DNA from: Muribaculaceae bacterium
Lineage (GTDB): Bacteria > Bacteroidota > Bacteroidia > Bacteroidales > Muribaculaceae
DNA length: 47,497 nucleotides
Direction: 5' to 3'
Assembly (NCBI GenBank): GCA_017962765.1
Contig: JAGCUP010000041.1
Location: 1 to 47,497, forward strand
A program made the translations under genes and the position numbers. This document shows, one piece after another, positions 23,648 to 30,619 of the stretch; position 1 is the first letter of the stretch; each line of letters starts with the position of its first letter. The notes under the pieces are model-generated. The model searched no databases. It was not told where the DNA came from and worked only from the letters and a program-made list of their open reading frames with translations.

Positions 23648-25648
23648 ATGACCAGAGAAGAATTTATTGCCGACATCAGGGCTGGAATTCCCGATGTGCT
23701 GCCCGAACCTCTACCTTATGACAAAGAGATTAACCATGCGCCCAAACGCAAGGATATTCTAACCCCGGAAGAGAAGAAACTCGCGTTGAGAAATGCGCTG
23801 CGTTACTTCCCGCCCAAGCATCACGCGACGCTCATTCCCGAGTTCCGTAACGAATTGGAGCAATATGGCCGCATCTATATGTATCGCTTGCGTCCACGTT
23901 ACGAAATGAAGGCACGGCCCATTGATGAGTATCCCCATAAGAGCCGTCAGGCAGCCGCTATCATGATGATGATTCAGAACAACCTTGATAAGGCTGTGGC
24001 ACAGCATCCCCACGAGCTCATCACCTACGGTGGTAATGGTGCCGTATTCCAGAACTGGGCACAATACCGACTCGTGATGAAATATTTGAGCGAGATGACC
24101 GACGAGCAAACGCTCGTGATGTATAGCGGCCATCCGCTGGGACTGTTCCCGTCGCACAAAGATGCACCTCGCGTGGTGGTCACCAATGGCATGGTTATCC
24201 CCAACTACAGCAAGCCCGACGACTGGGAGCGGATGAATGCGCTGGGCGTGAGCCAATATGGCCAAATGACGGCAGGTAGCTACATGTATATAGGCCCGCA
24301 AGGCATCGTGCATGGCACCACGATTACCGTGCTTAACGCGGCACGTAAGGTGATGGGCAACGAACGCGAAAAGCGAATTCCGCTCTTTGTGACTGCCGGA
24401 CTGGGTGGCATGAGTGGCGCCCAACCCAAGGCTGGCAACATTGCTGGTGTGGTCAGTGTCACCGCTGAAATCAATCCGTTGGCGGCACGCAAGCGCTACG
24501 ACCAGGGCTGGGTGGATGAGCTTCACGAGAATCTCGACGAACTCATTCCCGCCATCCGCAAGGCCATGGAAGAAAAACGTGTGGTCTCGATGGCTTACGT
24601 GGGCAACGTGGTTGACCTGTGGGAACGTCTTGCAGACGAACACATTCATGTGGATTTAGGCAGCGACCAGACATCGCTCCACAACCCCTACGCTGGCGGC
24701 TACTATCCCGTGGGCTACAGCCTCGAGGAATCGAAGCGCATGATGGCCGAAGAACCCGACCGATTTAAGGAATGTGTCTTCGAGTCGTTGCGTCGTCAGG
24801 TGGCGGCAATTAACCGCCTCACGGCCGATGGAATGTATTTCTTCGACTACGGCAACGCATTCATGCTCATGGCAAGCCGTGCGGGTGCCGACATCATGAA
24901 GGACGAGCACCATTTCCGCTATCCCAGCTACGTGCAAGACATTATGGGGCCCATGTTCTTTGACTATGGCTTCGGTCCTTTCCGCTGGGTGTGCACCTCG
25001 TGCGACCCGCATGACCTGGAAGTGACCGACCGCCTCGCCGCAGAAGTGCTCGACGACATGACGCGCACGGTGACCGACGACATCCGTGGCCAGCTTGCCG
25101 ACAACCTGCACTGGATTCGTGAGGCCGGCAAGAACCACCTCGTAGTGGGGTCGCAAGCTCGTATTCTCTATGCCGATTGCGAGGGACGCACACGTATCGC
25201 ACTGGCCTTCAACGATGCTATTCGTCGCGGTGAAATCTCCAAGCCTGTGGTGCTCGGTCGTGACCACCACGACGTAAGCGGCACCGACTCGCCCTATCGT
25301 GAGACAAGCAACATCTACGACGGTAGCCAGTTCTGCGCCGATATGGCCGTGCACAATGTCATCGGTGACGCCTTCCGTGGTGCCACCTGGGTGAGCCTCC
25401 ATAACGGTGGCGGCGTAGGTTGGGGCGAAGTAATCAATGGCGGCTTTGGCATGGTGATTGACGGCAGCGAAGAAGCCGACCGCCGCATCCGCCAAATGCT
25501 CCTGTGGGATGTCAACAACGGCATCGCCCGTCGCTCATGGGCGCGCAACCATGGCTCGATGGACGCCATCCGCCGTGAAATGGAACGCACTCCTGGTTTG
25601 ACGGTTACTATCCCCAATCTTGTCGACGACAGTCTTCTTGATTTTTGA
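23648..25648 (+). CDS. hutU: Urocanate hydratase
   Basis: HutU hydrates urocanate to imidazolonepropionate using a tightly bound NAD as electrophile. At 666 aa it is the long form, near the size of animal urocanases and longer than the roughly 550-aa proteobacterial enzyme. ITYGGNGAVFQNWAQYRL, MYSGHPLGLFPSH, TAGLGGMSGAQPKA (NAD site) and the C-terminal HNGGGVGWGEVINGGFGM are strongly conserved urocanase blocks. It starts 39 nt after ftcD and ends 41 nt before hutH. Confidence 0.97.
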   Translation: MTREEFIADIRAGIPDVLPEPLPYDKEINHAPKRKDILTPEEKKLALRNALRYFPPKHHATLIPEFRNELEQYGRIYMYRLRPRYEMKARPIDEYPHKSRQAAAIMMMIQNNLDKAVAQHPHELITYGGNGAVFQNWAQYRLVMKYLSEMTDEQTLVMYSGHPLGLFPSHKDAPRVVVTNGMVIPNYSKPDDWERMNALGVSQYGQMTAGSYMYIGPQGIVHGTTITVLNAARKVMGNEREKRIPLFVTAGLGGMSGAQPKAGNIAGVVSVTAEINPLAARKRYDQGWVDELHENLDELIPAIRKAMEEKRVVSMAYVGNVVDLWERLADEHIHVDLGSDQTSLHNPYAGGYYPVGYSLEESKRMMAEEPDRFKECVFESLRRQVAAINRLTADGMYFFDYGNAFMLMASRAGADIMKDEHHFRYPSYVQDIMGPMFFDYGFGPFRWVCTSCDPHDLEVTDRLAAEVLDDMTRTVTDDIRGQLADNLHWIREAGKNHLVVGSQARILYADCEGRTRIALAFNDAIRRGEISKPVVLGRDHHDVSGTDSPYRETSNIYDGSQFCADMAVHNVIGDAFRGATWVSLHNGGGVGWGEVINGGFGMVIDGSEEADRRIRQMLLWDVNNGIARRSWARNHGSMDAIRREMERTPGLTVTIPNLVDDSLLDF

Positions 25649-25689
25649 ACCCCTTAAAACATTTAACCTTTAATATCAAAACATAAATA

Positions 25690-27180
25690 ATGGAAGTTCA
25701 TCATATTAGTGCCGAGCACCTCACCATTGAGCGCATCGGCGAAATTATTGAGAAGAACATAAAACTCGCTTTGAGCGAGGACGCAAAAGAGCGTATCGTG
25801 CGTTGCCGCAAGTACCTCGACGAGCAAATCGCAGCCAGCGATGTGCCTGTCTATGGTGTGACAACTGGTTTTGGCTCATTGTGCAATGTAAAAGTGAGCC
25901 GCGACCAGCTTTCGCAACTGCAAATCAACTTAATGATGTCGCATGCGTGTGGTGTGGGCAACCGCCTACCCAACGACATCGTGCGCATCATGTTGCTGCT
26001 GAAGATTCAGTCGCTGAACTATGGATATTCGGGCACTAAACTCGATACCGTAGAGCGCCTCATCGACTTTTTCAACGAGGGTGTCACGCCTGTGGTCTAT
26101 AGTCAAGGCTCGTTGGGCGCTTCGGGCGACCTTGTGCCGTTGGCGCACCTTTGCTTGCCTTTGGTGGGTATGGGTGAAGTGGAATATGAAGGCAAAGTCA
26201 TCAGCGGTGCCGAATTGCTCAAGATTAAAGGGTGGAAACCCATAGAGCTGGCGAGCAAAGAGGGCCTCGCGTTACTCAATGGTACCCAGAATATGAGCGC
26301 ACACGCCGTGTGGGCTCTGCTTCAGGCACAACGCCTCAGTGTCTGGGCTGACCGCATCGCCGCCATGTCGCTCGACGCTTTCGACGGCCGTATCGAGCCC
26401 TTTACCGAGGCTGTTCACCTTGTGCGTCCGCACAAGGGCCAGCTTGAGACCGCAGCCCACATGAAACGTTTGTTGGAAGGCAGCGAACTCATAGCGGCCC
26501 ACAAAGAGCACGTGCAGGACCCCTATTCGTTTCGCTGCGTGCCGCAGGTGCACGGCGCTGTCAAGGGCACCATTGATTACGTGAAATCGGTTATCGACAT
26601 CGAAATCAACAGTGCTACCGATAATCCAACGGTGTGTCCCGACGACAACCTGATTATCAGTGCCGGCAACTTCCATGGTGAGCCAATCGCGTTACCCATG
26701 GACTTCCTCTCTATCGCGATGAGCGAGCTGGCCAATATCAGTGAGCGCCGCATCTATCGTCTTGTGTCGGGCTTGCGCGGACTGCCTAGTTTCCTTGTCG
26801 CTAATCCGGGCCTCAACAGCGGCTTCATGATTACGCAATATACCGCTGCCAGTGTCGTGAGCCTTAACAAGACGCTCGCCACACCCTCGAGTCTCGACAG
26901 CATTCCATCATGCCAAGACCAGGAGGACCATGTGAGCATGGGCGCCAACGCTGCCCTCACCCTCTGTAAGGTGGTACTCAACACCGAGCGTGTGCTGGCT
27001 ATCGAGCTTTTCAACGCTGCTCAGGCTCTCGAGTTCCGTTTCCCCAAGAAGTCTTCGCCCATCATCATGAAAATTCACGAAGATTTCCGCAAAGAGGTGC
27101 CGTTCATCAGCGACGACGTGATTATGTATCCTTATATCGAAAAGGCTATCCAATTCCTGCGTAATGAAACTATTGATTAA
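25690..27180 (+). CDS. hutH: Histidine ammonia-lyase
   Basis: HutH removes ammonia from histidine to give urocanate, the first step of the pathway. The 496-aa protein carries GSLGASGDLVPLAHL, in which A144-S145-G146 cyclise to the MIO prosthetic group (142-144 in the Pseudomonas enzyme). YGVTTGFGSL near residue 55 contains the conserved active-site Tyr, and LLNGTQ and QDPYSFRC are further family blocks. It overlaps hutI by 17 nt, showing tight packing. Confidence 0.97.
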   Translation: MEVHHISAEHLTIERIGEIIEKNIKLALSEDAKERIVRCRKYLDEQIAASDVPVYGVTTGFGSLCNVKVSRDQLSQLQINLMMSHACGVGNRLPNDIVRIMLLLKIQSLNYGYSGTKLDTVERLIDFFNEGVTPVVYSQGSLGASGDLVPLAHLCLPLVGMGEVEYEGKVISGAELLKIKGWKPIELASKEGLALLNGTQNMSAHAVWALLQAQRLSVWADRIAAMSLDAFDGRIEPFTEAVHLVRPHKGQLETAAHMKRLLEGSELIAAHKEHVQDPYSFRCVPQVHGAVKGTIDYVKSVIDIEINSATDNPTVCPDDNLIISAGNFHGEPIALPMDFLSIAMSELANISERRIYRLVSGLRGLPSFLVANPGLNSGFMITQYTAASVVSLNKTLATPSSLDSIPSCQDQEDHVSMGANAALTLCKVVLNTERVLAIELFNAAQALEFRFPKKSSPIIMKIHEDFRKEVPFISDDVIMYPYIEKAIQFLRNETID

Positions 27181-28417
27181 AAATATCGCTATTCTTGCCG
27201 GCATCGATACAGGCGGTACCTTGAAGAAATGCGGTGAAGAGATGGCGCACTTCGATGCCATCAACGACGCATGGCTGCTTGTGGAGGACGGCATCATCAC
27301 CGAGTTTGACACCACTGCTGACCGCCCGGCGCCCACTGACGTTGACACCGAGGTCGATGCTCAGGGCGGTGCGGTGATGCCGTGTTGGTGCGACTCACAT
27401 ACCCATATCGTGTATGCCGGCAGCCGCGAACAGGAGTTCGTGGACAAAATTAACGGGCTTTCGTACGCCGAAATTGCCAAACGAGGCGGTGGCATACTCA
27501 ATAGCGCCGACCGCCTCCATGCGCTCACTGAGCAAGAGCTGTACGAGCAAGCTATGGAGCGCGTGCGCGAGGTCATCGCCAAGGGCACGGGTGCTATTGA
27601 AATTAAGAGTGGTTACGGCCTTAACACGCAGGATGAGCTCAAGATGCTCCGCGTTATCGCACGCATGCAAGAGAGTACGCGCCTGCGCATCGTTTCCACG
27701 TTCCTTGGTGCTCATGCCGTGGGGCGCGAGTACGCAGGGCGTCAGGGCGAGTATGTGGACCTCGTCGTCAATGAGATGATTCCCGCCGTGGCTGCCGAAG
27801 GACTCGCCAACTTTGTGGACGTGTTCTGTGACCAAGGTTTTTTCACGCCCGAAGAAACGGCGCGCATCCTCGAGGCTGGCGCAAAATATGGCATGCGCGG
27901 AAAAATCCATGGACAGGAATTGGCACCCTCGGGTGGGGTAGAGGTGGCAGTTAAGCACCAGGCCCTCTCGGTGGACCATCTCGAGAGCATGGCCGACGAC
28001 GACATCGCCATGCTCCGTGGTACCGACACGATGCCCACGGCGTTACCAGGTACCTCGTTCTTCCTGAATATGCCGTTTGCGCCCGCCCGCAAGATGATTG
28101 CTGCCGGGCTGCCCATGACCATCGCCAGCGACTATAACCCGGGCTCTACGCCCAGCGGCGATATGAAATTCGTCGTCTCGCTCGCCTGCATTAAGATGAG
28201 GCTGCAGCCTGCCGAAGCCTTTAATGCCGCCACCATCAATGGTGCTGCCGCCATGGGACTGAGCACTGACTATGGCAGCATAGCACCAGGAAAAGTGGCC
28301 AACTTCTTCATCACGAAGCCTATTCCGAGCCTCGATTTCATTCCTTACGCTTATACAACCCCCCTTATCGCCCGCACTTTTCTTGCTGGCATTGAGCAAT
28401 ATATAAGATTATGGTGA
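27164..28417 (+). CDS. hutI: Imidazolonepropionase
   Basis: HutI opens imidazolonepropionate to N-formimino-L-glutamate, the substrate of FtcD. It is a 417-aa amidohydrolase: CDSHTHIVYAGSREQEF has the HxH metal motif, then IEIKSGYGLN, KIHGQEL, and ASDYNPGSTPS with the metal-binding Asp. The ATG lies inside the hutH 3' end, and the next gene starts 7 nt before its stop. With ftcD, hutU and hutH this completes histidine to glutamate. Confidence 0.97.
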   Translation: MKLLIKNIAILAGIDTGGTLKKCGEEMAHFDAINDAWLLVEDGIITEFDTTADRPAPTDVDTEVDAQGGAVMPCWCDSHTHIVYAGSREQEFVDKINGLSYAEIAKRGGGILNSADRLHALTEQELYEQAMERVREVIAKGTGAIEIKSGYGLNTQDELKMLRVIARMQESTRLRIVSTFLGAHAVGREYAGRQGEYVDLVVNEMIPAVAAEGLANFVDVFCDQGFFTPEETARILEAGAKYGMRGKIHGQELAPSGGVEVAVKHQALSVDHLESMADDDIAMLRGTDTMPTALPGTSFFLNMPFAPARKMIAAGLPMTIASDYNPGSTPSGDMKFVVSLACIKMRLQPAEAFNAATINGAAAMGLSTDYGSIAPGKVANFFITKPIPSLDFIPYAYTTPLIARTFLAGIEQYIRLW

Positions 28418-28860
28418 ATGTGACAAATGGGAATCCGCCCTACTGGAAAGACAAGTATTCCAGTGGTAAGCCCAAAAAGAGCGGAAAATCTTTAGCGTTT
28501 ACGGTAGGATGCAGCATACTGGCTGTATTGGTCGTACTGTCGCTTATCGTTGTGGCACTAATTGTGCTTAATAAGGAAAAACCCAACGAAACCGCACAAA
28601 AGATTGAAGAACTGCGGCTTGAGGAGAAGCCTGCGGCTTATTACGAAAACTTGAACGTGGAGGAGGTGCTTCACGAGGGAATGCCCAAAGACTCCGTGTT
28701 GATGGTGTTAGGGAAACCCTCAGCCTATCGCTACACAAATTGGGCCGACGACATACTGTACGAGTTCAACGACACCTGCTATCTCCAAGTATGGTTCGAG
28801 AACGGAAAAGTCTCAGGCATTGACTACAAAAATAGAGACACTGTCCTTTCTGTCGAGTAA
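28411..28860 (+). CDS. Small membrane protein with BamE/SmpA-like C-terminal domain
   Basis: A 149-aa protein with a basic N-terminus (YWKDKYSSGKPKKSGKS), one strong membrane segment (about residues 30-52) and a soluble C-terminal domain. GMPKDSVLMVLGKPSAYRYTNW, YEFNDTCYLQVWFENGKVSGI resembles the pattern of BamE/SmpA folds (glycine-start helix, LGxP, two strands, NGKV). The resemblance is by eye and may reflect only a shared fold. It overlaps hutI by 7 nt and precedes a terminator, so it is probably the last gene of the hut transcript, though a role in histidine degradation is not evident. Confidence 0.7.
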   Translation: MVNVTNGNPPYWKDKYSSGKPKKSGKSLAFTVGCSILAVLVVLSLIVVALIVLNKEKPNETAQKIEELRLEEKPAAYYENLNVEEVLHEGMPKDSVLMVLGKPSAYRYTNWADDILYEFNDTCYLQVWFENGKVSGIDYKNRDTVLSVE

Positions 28861-28881
28861 CCCGAATCGGTCTCTGACTCA

Positions 28882-28914
28882 AATCGCCTTGTGGACACCA
28901 GCCACAAGGCGATT
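28882..28914 (+). terminator. Terminator of the hut cluster
   Basis: Perfect 13-bp arms AATCGCCTTGTGG (28882-28894) and CCACAAGGCGATT (28902-28914), 7-nt loop, short T-rich tail. Confidence 0.85.
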
Positions 28915-28929
28915 ATTGTTGCTCATCAA

Positions 28930-28974
28930 ATTCCTGGTTCCTAATTCCTAATTCCTGATTCCTAATTCCTAATT
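28930..28974. repeat. Short tandem repeat of ATTCCT(A/G)
   Basis: About six imperfect copies of a 7-bp unit (ATTCCTA, ATTCCTG) fill the gap between the hut terminator and the 3' end of the first minus-strand dockerin gene. The last copy touches its stop codon. Confidence 0.8.
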
Positions 28975-29646
28975 GAGCAAGAGATTGTAGAGGGCGGTCA
29001 CATCGGCGCCGCTCACGACGCTGTCGCCGTTGACATCGGCATTACCGGCTGGTATGGCTCCATCGAGTAGCACATTGTAGAGGGCAGTGACGTCGGCGCC
29101 GCTGACGATACCATCGCCGTTCACGTCGCCGGCTACAAGATCATCGCCTTCGACTTCAATCTCAACAACCCTGAATTTAGTTGCATAATATCTTCCAGTC
29201 GATTGAAGAATATCGATTCCATCGCCAACATACTCAGACAGATAATAGTTTCTATTGTCTCCTTTATGATAATACATTATATAAAAATAGTCATTTTCGG
29301 GCTCCTGAACAAAGCTTAGATATGAACTACTTAAATCATAAGTGTAGTATTGACACTCTTCCAGATATTGTTTGGCACCTCTGTTGTAAAGCAAGATTTT
29401 GTCGGATGAAATTTTCACAAAACACCAAAGGTAATTGTCGTTGGTTGATGCCGTTGCCGATATTTTAACTTGGTTATAAATACCCCCGTTAGGGTCGTAC
29501 GTTACATACTTCTCGCTGTCTTCAATTTTCAACTGATACCAGTGAATGGGAAGAGTAGTGGGACTGGGGGTGGTCACGAACGGTAACGATGCCTGTGCGG
29601 CGCCTGCCACGAGTACCGTCATCAATGATAATAATAATTTTTTCAT
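28969..29646 (-). CDS. Secreted protein with C-terminal dockerin type I repeats (paralogue A)
   Basis: A 225-aa protein with a signal peptide (MKKLLLSLMTVLVAGAAQA). A central domain (about 25-165) follows, with HWYQLKI, YLWCFVKIS and KILLYNRGAKQYL, resembling ricin-like or other beta-trefoil lectin repeats by eye. Residues 173-225 are a two-copy dockerin: GDVNGDGIVSGADVTALYN and ADVNGDSVVSGADVTALYN, each with D-x-N-x-D...D calcium ligands and the LYNxLL helix. In clostridia dockerins bind cohesins; no cohesin is in this window, so the partner is unknown. It is a tandem duplicate of the next gene upstream. Signal peptide and dockerin DNA are almost identical while the middle has diverged. Confidence 0.85.
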   Translation of the reverse strand: MKKLLLSLMTVLVAGAAQASLPFVTTPSPTTLPIHWYQLKIEDSEKYVTYDPNGGIYNQVKISATASTNDNYLWCFVKISSDKILLYNRGAKQYLEECQYYTYDLSSSYLSFVQEPENDYFYIMYYHKGDNRNYYLSEYVGDGIDILQSTGRYYATKFRVVEIEVEGDDLVAGDVNGDGIVSGADVTALYNVLLDGAIPAGNADVNGDSVVSGADVTALYNLLLN

Positions 29647-29723
29647 AATGAACTGTATTGTTTAGTCTATAATTTCTTTCCTTTGATAATACGATTTTGA
29701 TATTAAAAAATACTTGTCTTGGC

Positions 29724-30404
29724 TCATGAGCCAAGAAGGATGTTGTAGAGGGCGGTCACATCGGCGCCGCTCACGACGCTGTCGCCGTTGACATCGGCAT
29801 TACCGGCGGGTGTGGCTCCATCGAGTAGCACATTGTAGAGGGCAGTGACGTCGGCGCCGCTGACGACGCTGTCGCCGTTCACGTCGCCGGCTACAAGATC
29901 ATCACCTTCGACTTCAATCTCAACAACCCTGAATTTCGTTGCATAATATCTACCACTCGATTGAAAAATATCGACTCCATCGCCAATATACTCACACAAA
30001 TAATAAGTATAATGGTCCCCATCATGATAATACGTTATATAGAAATAGCCATTTTCTTCCTCCTTAACAAAGCATATAAGTGAACTATTTATGTCTGAAG
30101 AATAGAATTGGGCACCTACCAGATATTGCTTGGCGGCTCGATTGTAAAGCAAGATTTTACCCGAGGATATTTTCACAAAACACCAAAGGTAATTGTCGTT
30201 GGTTGATGCCGTTGTTGTTATTTTGACTCTTTGACCAACATACGCATTTGGGTCGTATGTTACATACTTCTCGCCATCTCCAACTTTCAACTGATACCAG
30301 TGAATGGGAAGAGTAGTGGGACTGGAGGTAGTCACAAACGGTAACGATGCCTGTGCAGCGCCAGCCATGAGCACCGTCATCAATGATAGTAATAATTTCT
30401 TCAT
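29724..30404 (-). CDS. Secreted protein with C-terminal dockerin type I repeats (paralogue B)
   Basis: A 226-aa paralogue of the 28969-29646 product, with the same signal peptide type (MKKLLLSLMTVLMAGAAQA), the same HWYQLKV and YLWCFVKIS blocks, and a dockerin at residues 173-226. I start at 30404 (MKKLL); an ATG two codons upstream is possible. Differences from paralogue A cluster at about residues 40-55 and 90-150 (YLVGAQFYSSDINSSLICFV against YLEECQYYTYDLSSSYLSFV), whereas FRVVEIEVEGDDLVAGDVNG is identical. The 77-bp gap between the two genes has no clear promoter, so both may be read from upstream of B. Confidence 0.85.
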   Translation of the reverse strand: MKKLLLSLMTVLMAGAAQASLPFVTTSSPTTLPIHWYQLKVGDGEKYVTYDPNAYVGQRVKITTTASTNDNYLWCFVKISSGKILLYNRAAKQYLVGAQFYSSDINSSLICFVKEEENGYFYITYYHDGDHYTYYLCEYIGDGVDIFQSSGRYYATKFRVVEIEVEGDDLVAGDVNGDSVVSGADVTALYNVLLDGATPAGNADVNGDSVVSGADVTALYNILLGS

Positions 30405-30410
30405 AATCAA

Positions 30411-30619
30411 ATATGTTTTAATAGTTTATAGTTCGATTTTTTTCAATGCAAATTTCGTAGGAGTTTTTAATGCGAATTTCGCTAATTTTACGAATTAAAT
30501 TATTTATTCATAGTAATTTATTAAATAATTCGTGAAATTACTGCACTTCGCTTGCCCTACGGGCTCCCCTTCGGGTCGTGAGCACTGCGTGGTTCGCATT
30601 GAAATGCAACTCTCAGGGA
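30411..30619. repeat. AT-rich palindromic intergenic region with a GC-rich patch
   Basis: It contains GCGAATTTCGC (a near-perfect palindrome around 30471-30481), an inverted pair ACGAATTA (30490-30497) and TAATTCGT (30526-30533) with AT-rich sequence between, and then a GC-rich patch (30540-30600) with CCCTACGGGCTCCCCTTCGG. I see no ORF and no tRNA. It resembles dispersed palindromic intergenic sequence. Confidence 0.5.

Noticed and set aside
30540..30610. Possible tRNA or small RNA in the GC-rich patch between dockerin genes
   Set aside because: No cloverleaf with a TTCGA-type T arm and CCA-compatible acceptor stem could be drawn; it looks like dispersed repeat sequence.
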